64,000 bases of DNA from Akkermansia muciniphila (GCA_945861575.1 CAMAVD010000004.1:1-64000), one strand, 5' to 3'; counted from the stretch's first letter, positions 30,485 to 40,962 are shown. The notes: a model not told the origin generated them from the sequence alone. Numbers and translations: made by a program.

Positions 30485-30946
30485 CTAACGACTCTCCTTC
30501 TGGGCTGGATCTGCTTTGATCCGGACCGATTGAGGCAAGAGGTTCACCACCTGCAGATGTGGGCTAGGAGTGAGGGCCTGAACGGGATAGAGACCTCCCA
30601 GCTCTGGGGGGCCGCCCGTCTCTACAAATGCTTTCAGGTCCTTTAGTTCCATCCCATTCATGCGGGCTGGCTCGCCTTCGACCGTCACAACCACTTTGCG
30701 CGGTAGCGCCTGGAACCCTGGGAAATTCGTGCCGTCCCATCGAACCTCGACAGTGACTTCGAACCGCCGGGGGATCCGTGCGTGCCTGAGATACTCATCG
30801 GCTGTTTCCTCGTTCTGGTAAACCTGCCGAGTCTCCTTTTCAAGGTTCGCCTGTACCGTGAGCCAGATCAGCGTCGCCAGAACCGCCGAGGTCAGCTTGA
30901 GCCAGAAGTTTTTGAGGAACCAGTCGCGCATGTGAAGCGTTGTCAA
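30485..30946 (-). CDS. YbbR-like / CdaR family protein
   Basis: N-terminal TM (FWLKLTSAVLATLIWLTVQ) and YbbR-like region (RKVVVTVEGEPARMNGM); lies between cdaA and glmM, with a start/stop overlap to cdaA. Confidence 0.75.
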   Translation of the reverse strand: MTTLHMRDWFLKNFWLKLTSAVLATLIWLTVQANLEKETRQVYQNEETADEYLRHARIPRRFEVTVEVRWDGTNFPGFQALPRKVVVTVEGEPARMNGMELKDLKAFVETGGPPELGGLYPVQALTPSPHLQVVNLLPQSVRIKADPAQKESR

Positions 30947-31839
30947 CGAGCCGCTGGGGGGGGCGGAAGTTGCGGCCGGGCTGCTGCCACGGTGGGGGCG
31001 GCCATGGGGGTCGACGCTGAAGGGGGCGTGTTACGAGGCTTCAAAACACCTGCCATCCGCGACCACCAGGTAGTCGGGGTTTGAGGTCCAAGCTTGATCA
31101 ATGCCGAGGTCAGGGCGGCCCGGAGAGACTCAAGGGTGAGTCCGCGCACCAAATGTCCGTGATGGGCGTAGGAAATCATCCCGGTTTCCTCCGAGACCAC
31201 GACGATGAGTGCATCCGACTCCTCGCTGAGTCCGATGGCGGCGCGATGCCGTGTGCCGAGCGACTTGCTCAGATCTTGGCGTTGGGTTAGGGGGAAGATG
31301 CAGGCCGCATGGGTGATGCGGTCGCCCTTCATGACCACCCCCCCATCGTGGATGGCGTTGTTCGGAAAAAAAATCGTTTCGAACATCTCTGGCGTTGCAA
31401 TGGTGTCGATGGGAACGCTGGACTCAACGAGGTCGATCAGCTGGACGTTCTGTTCGATGGCAATGAGGACACCAATCTTTACTTCCGCGAGGCGCTCCAC
31501 CGTCTGGATGATGACCTCGATATTCTCCCGCTGATCCTGAACCGGGTTAAAGACATGGAGGCTTCCCACCTGGGCGAGCATCCTCCGGATCTCGGGTTGG
31601 AAGAGCACAATCACAGCGAAGGCGATGATGGTGGTGAAAGTGCCCAGTAGCCACTTCAGCACCTCCAGTTTCAGGAAGGTTGCGGCTGCCAGGAGCGTCA
31701 GTGCCACCACGAGAAAGCCTGTGAAGACGGCGGCGCCGCGGGTGCCTCGGACGAAGTTCAGTACATAGTAAATGCCCACAGTGAGAATCCCGATCTCAAC
31801 CGCAGGCTTCACAATGTCTCTGAAGAAATGCCAGCTCAT
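30943..31839 (-). CDS. cdaA: Diadenylate cyclase (DAC domain), CdaA type
   Basis: Three N-terminal TM segments; NNAIHDGGVVMKGDRI and GTRHRAAIGLSEESDA catalytic motifs. Confidence 0.92.
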   Translation of the reverse strand: MSWHFFRDIVKPAVEIGILTVGIYYVLNFVRGTRGAAVFTGFLVVALTLLAAATFLKLEVLKWLLGTFTTIIAFAVIVLFQPEIRRMLAQVGSLHVFNPVQDQRENIEVIIQTVERLAEVKIGVLIAIEQNVQLIDLVESSVPIDTIATPEMFETIFFPNNAIHDGGVVMKGDRITHAACIFPLTQRQDLSKSLGTRHRAAIGLSEESDALIVVVSEETGMISYAHHGHLVRGLTLESLRAALTSALIKLGPQTPTTWWSRMAGVLKPRNTPPSASTPMAAPTVAAARPQLPPPPAAR

Positions 31840-32687
31840 GCCGTCTTCCGTTCGTGTGCCACAATGGCCTCCGCCGTCCGCAAGGCCTGACGGGTGGCGG
31901 CCACGTCATGGGTGCGCACAATCTGAGCACCGTTCAAGCAGCTCCACACCGCACCTGCCAGAGATCCGGGCAGCCGTTCCGACGGCTCCGGCACACCGGC
32001 CAGTGCGCCAATGAAGGACTTCCGAGAAAGGCCCACGAGCACCGGACGCTCCCAATGCCCGAAACGTTTCAGATTCGCGAGCAATTTCAGAGTGTGTTCC
32101 ACGGTTTTTCCAAAGCCTATCCCCGGGTCCAGGATGATCGCCTCCGGCCCAAGGCCGCAAGCCGTCATTCGCCTGAGTCGCTCGCCGAAGAATCGATCGA
32201 TCTCCTCCACCACATCGGCATAGGTGGGCGAGGACTGCATGGTGGAAGGCTCACCTTGCATGTGCATGGCGACATACCCGGCCCCATACGCCGCTACCAG
32301 CCTCCACAAGGATTCGTCGTGTCGCTGCGCAGCGACATCATTGACCAGACTGGCGCCTGCCTGAAGGGCCGCCTCGGCGACGGTCAGCTTCATGGTGTCC
32401 ACCGAGATGGGGATGGTCAGAATCGACGCCAGTTGACGGATCACCGGAATGACACGGTTGATCTCTTCGGTTTCAGAAACCGGAAGGGCACCCGGGCGTG
32501 TGGATTCGCCTCCGATGTCGAGAATATCCGCGCCTTCAGCTGCCAGTCGGATCCCATGTTCCACAGCTGCGCACGAGGCATAGTGCTGACCTCCATCTGA
32601 AAACGAGTCCGGAGTCACGTTCAAGACACCCATGATGAGCGCAGGACGCGGGAAACGGATTTCAAACTGGCGGGCTCGAAGCAGCAT
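31836..32687 (-). CDS. folP: Dihydropteroate synthase
   Basis: IMGVLNVTPDSFSDGG, DILDIGGESTRPGA, GASLVNDVAAQR, ILDPGIGFGKTVEHTLKLL. Confidence 0.95.
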   Translation of the reverse strand: MLLRARQFEIRFPRPALIMGVLNVTPDSFSDGGQHYASCAAVEHGIRLAAEGADILDIGGESTRPGALPVSETEEINRVIPVIRQLASILTIPISVDTMKLTVAEAALQAGASLVNDVAAQRHDESLWRLVAAYGAGYVAMHMQGEPSTMQSSPTYADVVEEIDRFFGERLRRMTACGLGPEAIILDPGIGFGKTVEHTLKLLANLKRFGHWERPVLVGLSRKSFIGALAGVPEPSERLPGSLAGAVWSCLNGAQIVRTHDVAATRQALRTAEAIVAHERKTA

Positions 32688-32786
32688 TCAATGCGGACCG
32701 GAAGCCGCCCTCCGGCCTCGGCAACTTAGACCCCTGAGGTGCGCGGCGCAAGTGTTGGCTGCCCCGGAAGTCTATCACGATCCGAT

Positions 32787-33698
32787 CTAAGGCGTTCCCA
32801 ATGACCGACCGGTGAGACGTTCGAAGGCTTCGAGGTACTTGGCTTGGGTTTTGGTGACCACGTCCGCTGGAAGTGCCGGAGCGGGGGGGGTCTTGTCCCA
32901 CGCGAGTGTTTCGAGATAGTCCCTCACGAACTGTTTGTCGAAGCTGGCCTGGCCCCGCCCCGGCTGATACTGATCGGCGGGCCAGAAACGGGACGAATCG
33001 GGCGTGAGCACCTCGTCGATCAGGATCAGTTTTCCCTCGAACATGCCAAATTCGAACTTTGTGTCGGCGATGACGATGCCGCGGGCGCGGGCATAGTCTC
33101 GGGCGCTCTGATAGAGGAAGAGGCTTGCCTTCCGGGCTTCTTCGACGATCTCAGACCCGACGATACGCGCTGCCTCTTCGAGCGAGATATTCTCATCGTG
33201 TCCGCTTTCAGCCTTGGTGGCCGGAGTGAAGAGGGGCTCCGGCAGCTCGGCACACTCGGAGAGACCCGCAGGCAAGGAGAGTCCGCAGACCGTTTGGGAC
33301 TGACGATACTCTTTCCAGCCCGAGCCGGCCAGGTAGCCCCGCACGACACATTCGATGGCCAGTGGGGTTGCCTTTTTCACCACCATGCAGCGGCGTTGAA
33401 GCCAGGCTTGAAATGGTTGCAGTATGGGAGGTAGGGGGTCGTTGGGGCCTGCGAGCCGATGATTCGGAATGGCGGAGGCGAAGCGATCGAACCAAAAATG
33501 GGAAATTTGTGTGAGAACCTCGCCCTTTTGAGGGATGCCATTCGGCAGGATGCAATCGAAGGCCGAGACCCGGTCTGTGGCCACCAGTAGCAGGCAATCG
33601 CCGAGGTCAAAGATCTCGCGCACTTTGCCGCTTTTCAACTTTCTGACCCCAGGCAGTTCGACCTGGAGCAATGGCTCACTCGTCATGGGTCGCAGCAT
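32787..33698 (-). CDS. purC: Phosphoribosylaminoimidazole-succinocarboxamide synthase
   Basis: KLKSGKVREIFDLGDCLLLVATDRVSAFDCILPNGIPQKGEVLTQIS, ECVVRGYLAGSGWKEY, IVIADTKFEFG, LIDEVLTPDSSRFWPADQY. Confidence 0.95.
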   Translation of the reverse strand: MLRPMTSEPLLQVELPGVRKLKSGKVREIFDLGDCLLLVATDRVSAFDCILPNGIPQKGEVLTQISHFWFDRFASAIPNHRLAGPNDPLPPILQPFQAWLQRRCMVVKKATPLAIECVVRGYLAGSGWKEYRQSQTVCGLSLPAGLSECAELPEPLFTPATKAESGHDENISLEEAARIVGSEIVEEARKASLFLYQSARDYARARGIVIADTKFEFGMFEGKLILIDEVLTPDSSRFWPADQYQPGRGQASFDKQFVRDYLETLAWDKTPPAPALPADVVTKTQAKYLEAFERLTGRSLGTP

Positions 33699-33824
33699 GT
33701 GCCCTGGGTCGTTTGAAATCGAGAAACTTTCGAGAGCACGCGCTGCAAAATCTGATCCCCTGTCAGCTCAAATGACTTGCCTCGCGTCGAGGGAGCCGGT
33801 TTCCTAGGGATTCAACAACACCAT

Positions 33825-34970
33825 ATGAAACCATTGCGTATAGGACTCATCGGTTACGGCTTCATGGGCCGTGCCCACTCCAATGCATTTCGCAAAGTCG
33901 CGAATTTTTTCGACCTCAAGCATCAGCCCATTCTGAAGGCCGTCTGCGCCCGTGACGCTGCCAAGGCGAAGGCTTTCGCCTCCAACTGGGGCTACGAAAG
34001 CATCGAGACGGACTGGCGGCGACTGATTGAGCGCGATGACATCGATCTGATCGATATTGCCAGCCCCAACAACACCCACTCCGAGATCGCCATTGCCGCT
34101 GCCAAAGCGGGCAAGATGATCCTGTGCGAGAAGCCCCTCGCCATGAATGGGCCCCAGGGGGAAAAGATGGTGGCCGCGGTCGCCAAGGCGAAGGTCCCCA
34201 ATATGGTTTGGTACAATTATCGTCGGATGCCGGCGGTGACCCTGGCCAAGCAGTTGATCGACGAGGGCCGCCTCGGGCGCATTTTCCACTATCGCGCCAA
34301 ATTCCTCCAGGACTGGACGATTAATCCCGAACTGCCCCAAGGCGGTGCCGGGCTCTGGCGTTTGGACATCAAAGTGGCGGGCAGCGGTGTCACCGGGGAC
34401 CTGCTCGCGCACTGTATTGACACGGCCGTCTGGTTGAACGGTCCGATCAACAGCGTTACGGCCATGACAGAGACTTTTGTTAAGGAGAGGAAGCACACCC
34501 TGACCGGAAAGGTGGAGAAGGTTGGAATCGATGATGCCAGTGCCTTCCTTGCACGCTTCAGCAACGGCTCTCTGGCCACCTTTGAGTCCACACGCTACGC
34601 CCGTGGACACAAGGCCCTCTACACCTTTGAGATCAACGGGGAACATGCTTCGATCTCCTGGGATCTGCACGATCTGCATCGTCTGCAATACTTCGAGCAC
34701 AAGGACGAGGGTCGTGTGCGCGGGTGGCGCAATATCCATGTGACCGACCCCGACCAGCCCTACATGAAGAACTGGTGGGTCCCCGGACTGGCCATCGGTT
34801 ACGAGCACAGTTTCATCCATCAGGTGGCGGATTTCATTCAGGGTCTCGATACCGGCAAGCTCGTCGGGCCGACCTTCAGGGATGCACTGGAGACCGAATA
34901 CGTCACCGACGCCGTCCTTAAGTCTGCCCGCACCCGGCGCTGGGAGACTGTGAAGAAGCTGAAGAAGTAA
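33825..34970 (+). CDS. Gfo/Idh/MocA family oxidoreductase
   Basis: [61 protein letters not shown]. Confidence 0.93.
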   Translation: MKPLRIGLIGYGFMGRAHSNAFRKVANFFDLKHQPILKAVCARDAAKAKAFASNWGYESIETDWRRLIERDDIDLIDIASPNNTHSEIAIAAAKAGKMILCEKPLAMNGPQGEKMVAAVAKAKVPNMVWYNYRRMPAVTLAKQLIDEGRLGRIFHYRAKFLQDWTINPELPQGGAGLWRLDIKVAGSGVTGDLLAHCIDTAVWLNGPINSVTAMTETFVKERKHTLTGKVEKVGIDDASAFLARFSNGSLATFESTRYARGHKALYTFEINGEHASISWDLHDLHRLQYFEHKDEGRVRGWRNIHVTDPDQPYMKNWWVPGLAIGYEHSFIHQVADFIQGLDTGKLVGPTFRDALETEYVTDAVLKSARTRRWETVKKLKK

Positions 34971-35026
34971 GCCGCTAAGTCTTTGCGAGGAGGCGTGGCA
35001 GAGGCAGCCTCCCCAGCGCCTTCTGT

Positions 35027-35057
35027 GAGCCCGGGAGAAGCCTCCCGGGCTCTTTTT
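35027..35057 (+). terminator. Rho-independent terminator
   Basis: GAGCCCGGGAG-AAGC-CTCCCGGGCTC-TTTTT: perfect 11-bp stem, 4-nt loop, T-run, ~55 nt after the oxidoreductase stop. Confidence 0.85.
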
Positions 35058-35093
35058 CATGGCCAGCTTGCCCGCTCCTGTTAGTCTCGGTTC

Positions 35094-35585
35094 ATGCGGA
35101 CCGTGATCTATCCTGGAACCTTTGATCCCTTGACGAACGGACACCTGGACTTGATCCATCGTGCTTCCAGACTGTTTGATCGAGTCATCGTGGGAGTGGC
35201 AGCCAACAAGGCGAAAGGGCCTATTTTCAGTCCTGAAGAGCGGATGTCTCTGGTGGTAGACAGCTTGGCGGCGCTTTCTTTGTCGAATGTTGAGGTGGAA
35301 ACCTTCACCGGACTTCTTGTCGATTACGTGCAGAAGCGCTCAGGCCATGCTATTATTCGAGGGTTGCGGGCCGTTTCCGATTTTGAGTTCGAGTTCCAGC
35401 TGGCCCTGATGAACCGTAAGCTCAATGAGCATGTGGAAACCATCTTCATGATGCCGAAGGAATCGTTTACCTTCCTCAGTTCCCGGCTGGTGAAGGAGAT
35501 CGCCCAGTTGGGAGGTGACGTCTCGAAGTTCGTGCCTCCAGTCGTCGTGGTAGCGCTCAAAAATAAGTTTTCGCAACCGTTGTAA
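35094..35585 (+). CDS. coaD: Pantetheine-phosphate adenylyltransferase
   Basis: MRTVIYPGTFDPLTNGHLDLIHRASRLFDRVIVGVAANKAK; IIRGLRAVSDFEFEFQLALMNR; FLSSRLVKEIAQLGGDV. Confidence 0.96.
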   Translation: MRTVIYPGTFDPLTNGHLDLIHRASRLFDRVIVGVAANKAKGPIFSPEERMSLVVDSLAALSLSNVEVETFTGLLVDYVQKRSGHAIIRGLRAVSDFEFEFQLALMNRKLNEHVETIFMMPKESFTFLSSRLVKEIAQLGGDVSKFVPPVVVVALKNKFSQPL

Positions 35586-35608
35586 GCGGTTACTATATAA
35601 CCATTTAT

Positions 35609-36112
35609 ATGGACTCAAAACCTTTGGTTGTTTTTCTTAGCCAGCTCGAACGAGGCGCGGTCTTTCTGAAGGGGTCGATCTCGATTGAAGACCTGGGGCT
35701 GGAGGTCAATGACGAGCTGATGCACTTCAACCGTGCGCTCGACTATGATTTGGAAGTGGAGGTTATTGGGGAGGGGATTCTAGCGAAAGGGGGGGTGCGC
35801 ATCGTGGTGGATTGCGACTGTTCCCGTTGTTTGAAACCCTTTGAGTATGCCTTGGTTTTTGAGGATTGGGCCTGTCATCTGGCGTTGGAGGGGGAGGAAA
35901 AGGTGGTCATCGATGGTGACTCCGTGGACTTGACGCCTCAGATTCGGGAAGATATCGTGCTTGCGCTTCCTCAACATCCGTTGTGTGATTCCAACTGCAA
36001 CGGACTCCCCGGTGCTGTGAAGAGTGATGAGGGGAAGCCGTCTGCAACCCCGTCGGGTGGCCCCAAGCCGAACTCGGTGTGGGATAAACTGGATAAACTG
36101 AAATTAAGTTAG
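35609..36112 (+). CDS. DUF177 domain-containing protein
   Basis: VDCDCSRCLKPFEYAL; DLTPQIREDIVLALPQHPLCDSNCNGL; immediately upstream of rpmF. Confidence 0.85.
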   Translation: MDSKPLVVFLSQLERGAVFLKGSISIEDLGLEVNDELMHFNRALDYDLEVEVIGEGILAKGGVRIVVDCDCSRCLKPFEYALVFEDWACHLALEGEEKVVIDGDSVDLTPQIREDIVLALPQHPLCDSNCNGLPGAVKSDEGKPSATPSGGPKPNSVWDKLDKLKLS

Positions 36113-36116
36113 CAAT

Positions 36117-36305
36117 ATGGGTGTCCCGAAGAGAAAACCATCGAAGAGCCGCATGCGGATGCGGCGTGCGTATAATAGCGTGCTGAAGTTGCCCCAGATT
36201 GGTGTTTGCCCGCACTGCGCGGCTTCCTATCGCCCCCATCGGGTCTGCCCTTCCTGCGGCTTCTACAAGGAGCGCCAGGTGATCTCGATCAAGGCCAAAG
36301 CCTGA
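36117..36305 (+). CDS. rpmF: 50S ribosomal protein L32
   Basis: MGVPKRKPSKSRMRMRRAYNSVLKLPQIGVCPHCAASYRPHRVCPSCGFYKERQVI. Confidence 0.95.
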   Translation: MGVPKRKPSKSRMRMRRAYNSVLKLPQIGVCPHCAASYRPHRVCPSCGFYKERQVISIKAKA

Positions 36306-36314
36306 TTTTCCCGC

Positions 36315-36348
36315 CGAGCGCAGCGGCCTTGACGGTTCGCTGCGCTCG
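36315..36348 (+). promoter_or_regulatory. Hairpin in the rpmF-plsX intergenic, just upstream of the plsX start
   Basis: CGAGCGCAGCG-GCCTTGACGGTT-CGCTGCGCTCG: perfect 11-bp stem, 12-nt loop, ending 8 nt before the plsX ATG. Confidence 0.6.
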
Positions 36349-36356
36349 TTCCATTT

Positions 36357-37379
36357 ATGCGCATCGTGGTCGATGTGATGGGCGGTGATCAGGGGCCGGC
36401 CGTCGTGATCGAAGGTGCTCTTAAGGCGCTGGAGATGCCGGGGAACGAGCGTATCGAGAAGCTCTATCTGGCAGGCCAACGGTCTGCAATTGAGCCTATA
36501 CTCGAGCGCCTTCGTGTGTCTTTGTCGCGAGTGGAGGTCTTGCATGCCAGCGAGGTGCTGACCATGGAGGACAAAGCCACGGACGCGTTGCGCAAGAAGA
36601 AGGACTGTTCCATGGTCCGCGCGATTGAATTGGTCAAGGAGGGCGAGGCTCAAGCCTTGATTTCCCCTGGAAACACTGGCGGGTTGGTGGCTACCTCGAC
36701 GATTCGACTGCGCTTGCTCGAAGGGGTGGAGCGTCCAGCGATTGCCACAGTGCTGCCTACCACGGATTCCGAGTTCGTCTTGTTGGACGCGGGTGCTAAT
36801 CCAGAGGTCAAGCCGCTGCATCTATTGCAGTTCGCGATCATGGGTGAATGCTATGCGCGCGACCTTCTGGGCAAGTCCAATCCCCGCGTGGGCCTCCTGA
36901 GCAATGGCACCGAGGAGATGAAGGGCAACGACGTCACACGCGAGGCCCTCAAGCTGTGCCGGAAAGCTGGATTCAATTTCCTAGGCTACGTTGAGGGCCA
37001 CGATCTATTCGCAGACCGAGTGGACGTGGTGGTTGCGGATGGATTCGTGGGCAATATCGTGCTGAAGACCATTGAGAGCATGGGTAAGTGCGTGCAGACC
37101 ATCCTGCGCCGGGAGTTTAAGAAAAATCCGTTGCGGATTCTGGGAGCGTCCATAGCCTACGGTGGTTTCCGGGATATCAAGCGACGCATGAACCCTGACA
37201 GCTATGGCGGTGCCCCGTTGCTTGGAATCAATGGCACCGTCATCAAGGTGCACGGATCGGCGAAGGCGGGGATGATAACGAACGCTGTCGCCCAGACAGC
37301 TACCGCTTTTGATCATCATTTGAATGACCACATCCAACAAGCCATCCTACGCGCTGGTGAATGGCTTCCGGCCGCCTGA
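36357..37379 (+). CDS. plsX: Phosphate acyltransferase PlsX
   Basis: MRIVVDVMGGDQGPAVVIEGALKAL; SPGNTGGLVATSTIRLRLLEGVERPAIATVLP; LLSNGTEEMKGNDVTREAL. Confidence 0.95.
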   Translation: MRIVVDVMGGDQGPAVVIEGALKALEMPGNERIEKLYLAGQRSAIEPILERLRVSLSRVEVLHASEVLTMEDKATDALRKKKDCSMVRAIELVKEGEAQALISPGNTGGLVATSTIRLRLLEGVERPAIATVLPTTDSEFVLLDAGANPEVKPLHLLQFAIMGECYARDLLGKSNPRVGLLSNGTEEMKGNDVTREALKLCRKAGFNFLGYVEGHDLFADRVDVVVADGFVGNIVLKTIESMGKCVQTILRREFKKNPLRILGASIAYGGFRDIKRRMNPDSYGGAPLLGINGTVIKVHGSAKAGMITNAVAQTATAFDHHLNDHIQQAILRAGEWLPAA

Positions 37380-37447
37380 GGCCTGTCTCTCTATCTGATG
37401 CATCTCATCCTGGCATCCAACCCGTCCTTTAAGGCCACCAAGGCGAC

Positions 37448-38476
37448 ATGACGTCCAAACGATTTAAGAACCCGCGTGCTGAGCACGGCTATCAGGGCCG
37501 TCCCTGCTCGATCCTCAGCGTGGGCTCCTATGTTCCTGAGCGGATAATGACTAACGCCGAGTTGGAGAAGTTGGTGGATACCTCGGACGATTGGATCACG
37601 ACTCGCACCGGTATCAAGGAGCGCCGGATCGCTGCGGATAACGAATTCACCTCGGACATGGCGGCTATGGCAGCGCGTCGGGCCATGGACGCGGGCAAGA
37701 TCACGGCTGACCAAATCGATCTGATAATCGTGGCCACGATCACGCCTGACATGCTGTTCCCGTCGACGGCCTGTTTGGTGCAGCATAAGATAGGGGCGCG
37801 GCGGGCCGCGGCCTTCGATGTCGAAGCAGCCTGTTCGGGCTTCATATACGCCCTGGAGATCGGTCAGCAGTTCATCACGTCGCGTACCTACGACACGGTT
37901 TTGATCATTGGGGCTGAGAAGCTGTCTTCAATCGTCGACTGGAAAGACCGCAACACCTGCGTCCTCTTTGGTGACGGTGCTGGCGCTGCTATCCTGCAAA
38001 GTCTTCCCAACTCCCATGGTCTTCTCACGGCGTGCATGGGGGCCGACGGCGAGAAGTCAGAGCTGCTCTACATGCCTGGCGGCGGAAGCATGTGCCCGGC
38101 GAGTGCCAACTCGGTGGCGGCCGGTTTGCACTTCTTGCGCATGGATGGGAAGGAAACCTTTAAGAACGCCGTTAATGCCATGTACACGGCGGCGCTGGAG
38201 GCGCTCCGGCGCTGTGAGCTTAAGATCAGCCAGATCAAGTGTGTGATTCCGCACCAGGCGAACCGCCGGATTTTGGAGGCGGTAGGGGAGCGCTTGGGGG
38301 TGACCAAGGACCAGGTCTTTGTCAACTTGGACCGTTATGGCAACACCTCGGCTGCCTCGGTGGCGATTGCTTTGGACGAAGCGGTGAGCACAGGTGTGGT
38401 CAAGCGGGGTGACCTCGTCCTGTTGGTGGTTTTCGGGGCCGGCCTGACCTGGGCAGCAGCTGTCATAGAATGGTGA
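37448..38476 (+). CDS. fabH: Beta-ketoacyl-ACP synthase III
   Basis: [71 protein letters not shown]. Confidence 0.95.
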   Translation: MTSKRFKNPRAEHGYQGRPCSILSVGSYVPERIMTNAELEKLVDTSDDWITTRTGIKERRIAADNEFTSDMAAMAARRAMDAGKITADQIDLIIVATITPDMLFPSTACLVQHKIGARRAAAFDVEAACSGFIYALEIGQQFITSRTYDTVLIIGAEKLSSIVDWKDRNTCVLFGDGAGAAILQSLPNSHGLLTACMGADGEKSELLYMPGGGSMCPASANSVAAGLHFLRMDGKETFKNAVNAMYTAALEALRRCELKISQIKCVIPHQANRRILEAVGERLGVTKDQVFVNLDRYGNTSAASVAIALDEAVSTGVVKRGDLVLLVVFGAGLTWAAAVIEW

Positions 38477-38507
38477 TCAAACCCGCACGATAACCGAGGG
38501 CATTTCC

Positions 38508-38897
38508 ATGAGCTGGATCGATTCGCTGAAGTTTAACTCCGATGGCCTTATCCCGGCGATCGTACAGGAGCAGGGCAGTGGCCGCGTGCTCATGATGGCC
38601 TGGATGAATCGTGCCTCGCTTGAAAGCACACTCGCTACCGGCAAAACGCATTTTTGGAGTCGTTCGCGCAAGAAGTTTTGGATGAAGGGCGAGTCCAGTG
38701 GGCACACCCAGGAGGTTAAGGATGTCTCCTTCGACTGTGACGGCGACACCTTGTTGTTTCAGGTTGAGCAGAAGGGGGCCGCTTGTCACGAGGGCTACAA
38801 GTCCTGCTTCTTCAGGTCGGCTGGGGCGCTCGGTAAAGTGGTCAGCGTTATCGAACCGCAGCTCCAGACCCCGGACGAGATCTACGGGAAAAAGTGA
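38508..38897 (+). CDS. hisI: Phosphoribosyl-AMP cyclohydrolase
   Basis: [76 protein letters not shown]. Confidence 0.95.
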   Translation: MSWIDSLKFNSDGLIPAIVQEQGSGRVLMMAWMNRASLESTLATGKTHFWSRSRKKFWMKGESSGHTQEVKDVSFDCDGDTLLFQVEQKGAACHEGYKSCFFRSAGALGKVVSVIEPQLQTPDEIYGKK

Positions 38898-39433
38898 TGG
38901 GCGATTCTCTGCCTTTTGGGCAAGCCGCTTGGTGGCTGTGCTTCTCTGCGCTCTTTATGGCGAGGGGGGCAGATCTTTTCAGCACCTGGGTGGCAACCCC
39001 AAACCTCCTGCTCGAAGCGAATCCCTTGGCGCGGCGCATGGGCTGGCGTTGGGGTTTACCCATTAACCTTGGGCTCTGTCTGATCTTCGCCTTTTTCCCC
39101 CTGCCGGGAATTATCATTGCGACCACCAGTGCCTTTGTCGCAGCGCGGAACTTCCAGCAGGCTTGGCTGATGCGCTCCTGGGGTGAGGAGCCCTACCGCG
39201 CCTGGCATGTGGAACGTCTCCTGCACGCTCCCGTTGGCCTCGTGGTGGGCTGCCTGGTACTCCAAAACGTGCTTGTCGGATCCATCGGCATCATCTTGGC
39301 TTGGTCGGCAGTAGCGGGAAGCAGTATTCTGCTCGTGCCTTTCGGCATAGGGCTGGGCATCATGACCTACGCAATCACGGTGGTATTCTACACCCTGCTT
39401 GCGCTCTGGCGGATCCGAAGATCGCCATTTTAG
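38897..39433 (+). CDS. Hypothetical membrane protein
   Basis: Several hydrophobic segments; overlaps the hisI stop; no family recognised. Confidence 0.65.
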   Translation: MGDSLPFGQAAWWLCFSALFMARGADLFSTWVATPNLLLEANPLARRMGWRWGLPINLGLCLIFAFFPLPGIIIATTSAFVAARNFQQAWLMRSWGEEPYRAWHVERLLHAPVGLVVGCLVLQNVLVGSIGIILAWSAVAGSSILLVPFGIGLGIMTYAITVVFYTLLALWRIRRSPF

Positions 39434-39441
39434 AAGAAGCT

Positions 39442-40962
39442 ATGTATTCACCGACATTGGATGCTTTTAAGACGCTGGCGGCTCAGGCCAACCTGATTCC
39501 AGTCGCTCGCCGCCTGCTCGCGGATTTTGAAACGCCCCTTTCTGCCTACGTTAAGATCCGGGGCCAGGGAGAGTCCTTCCTCTTTGAATCGGTGGAAGGA
39601 GGGGAGCATCTGGGCCGTTACTCCTTTCTCGGATGCAATCCCAGGGCGGTCATACGGCAGGAGGGCGGGAAGGTGGAGTTGCTCGAAAATGGCCGAGTGA
39701 TCGAGTCCTACCGCGTGAGCCGGGACGGCACACCTGGCTCGGTGCAGGATGGCTTGGTGGTGGTGGAGAAGGTTTTGGCGCGCTACCGGCCCGCCCAGCT
39801 GCCAGAGCTGCCTCGATTCACGGGAGGAGCCGTTGGCTTTATTGGCTACGAGTTTATCCATGACGTCGAGCCTGTGGTTCCCAAACCGTTGAAGGATGAC
39901 CTGCATACCCCGGCGATGTATTTTCTCATTGCCGACGAACTTCTTGTCTTTGATCGTGTGACCCAGACTATCACCGTGCTGGTGAACGCGGTGGTGGAGC
40001 CCGGAGCCTCGCCTGAGGTTGCCTATGAGGACGCCATCGCCGAGATCGAGCGCTTGGTTTCTCTCCTGGAGCAGCCCACGGAGGCTGTCCCTCTCACAGT
40101 CCCCACCCTGGTCGCGGATCTGCCCTTCAGCTCCAATCAGACCCCTGCCGTCTTCCACGCCAATGTGCTCAAGGCGAAGGAGTTTATCAACAAGGGCGAT
40201 ATCATCCAGGTGGTGGGCTCTCAGCGATTCTCGACGCCCACGGCGGTGAGCGCCACCGACCTCTACCGCGCCGCGCGCTTGATCAACCCGTCTCCCTACA
40301 TGTTTCTCCTGGAGCTCGAAGGCTTCTCGCTCGTGGGGGCCTCGCCGGAACTTCATGTGCGATGCGAGGATCACAAGGTCGAGATCCGACCCATCGCGGG
40401 AACCCGGAGGCGGGGGCGTACGAAAGAAGAGGACCTGGATCTCGAGAAAGAGCTGCTGGCGGATCCGAAAGAGCGAGCGGAGCATGTGATGCTGGTGGAC
40501 TTGGCGCGCAATGACATTGGTCGCGTGTGTGATTACGGGTCCGTTCATGTGAAGGATCTGATGATCATCGAGCGCTACAGCCACGTGATGCACATTGTGT
40601 CGCAGGTGGAAGGTCAACTTTCAGACAACCGTACGCCCTATGACCTGATGCGAGCCACGTTCCCTGCCGGAACGCTCAGCGGCGCCCCGAAAATTCGAGC
40701 CATGCAGATCATCTCCGAGCTGGAGCAAACGCAGCGGGGACCCTATGGCGGCTGTGTCGGCTATTTTTCGTTCGATGGTAATCTGGACTGCTGCATCACG
40801 ATTCGCACCGCTTTGTTGAAGGACGGCCAAGCCCATGTCCAAGCGGGGGGCGGATGGGTCAGCGACTCCACACCCGAGGCGGAGTTTCAGGAGACTGTGA
40901 ACAAGTCGCGCGCCATGCTGAAGGCTGTGGCGATGGCTGAAAGCTTCCGCACACAGCGCTGA
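39442..40962 (+). CDS. trpE: Anthranilate synthase component I
   Basis: FLFESVEGGEHLGRYSFLGCNP; VEIRPIAGTRRRG; VMLVDLARNDIGRVCDYGSV; TFPAGTLSGAPKIRAMQIISELE. Confidence 0.94.
   Translation: MYSPTLDAFKTLAAQANLIPVARRLLADFETPLSAYVKIRGQGESFLFESVEGGEHLGRYSFLGCNPRAVIRQEGGKVELLENGRVIESYRVSRDGTPGSVQDGLVVVEKVLARYRPAQLPELPRFTGGAVGFIGYEFIHDVEPVVPKPLKDDLHTPAMYFLIADELLVFDRVTQTITVLVNAVVEPGASPEVAYEDAIAEIERLVSLLEQPTEAVPLTVPTLVADLPFSSNQTPAVFHANVLKAKEFINKGDIIQVVGSQRFSTPTAVSATDLYRAARLINPSPYMFLLELEGFSLVGASPELHVRCEDHKVEIRPIAGTRRRGRTKEEDLDLEKELLADPKERAEHVMLVDLARNDIGRVCDYGSVHVKDLMIIERYSHVMHIVSQVEGQLSDNRTPYDLMRATFPAGTLSGAPKIRAMQIISELEQTQRGPYGGCVGYFSFDGNLDCCITIRTALLKDGQAHVQAGGGWVSDSTPEAEFQETVNKSRAMLKAVAMAESFRTQR

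Noticed and set aside
33804-35159. 451-aa minus-strand ORF
   Set aside because: Antisense to the Gfo/Idh/MocA gene and crosses a good terminator and the coaD start.
39448-40617. 389-aa minus-strand ORF
   Set aside because: Antisense to trpE; no domain.
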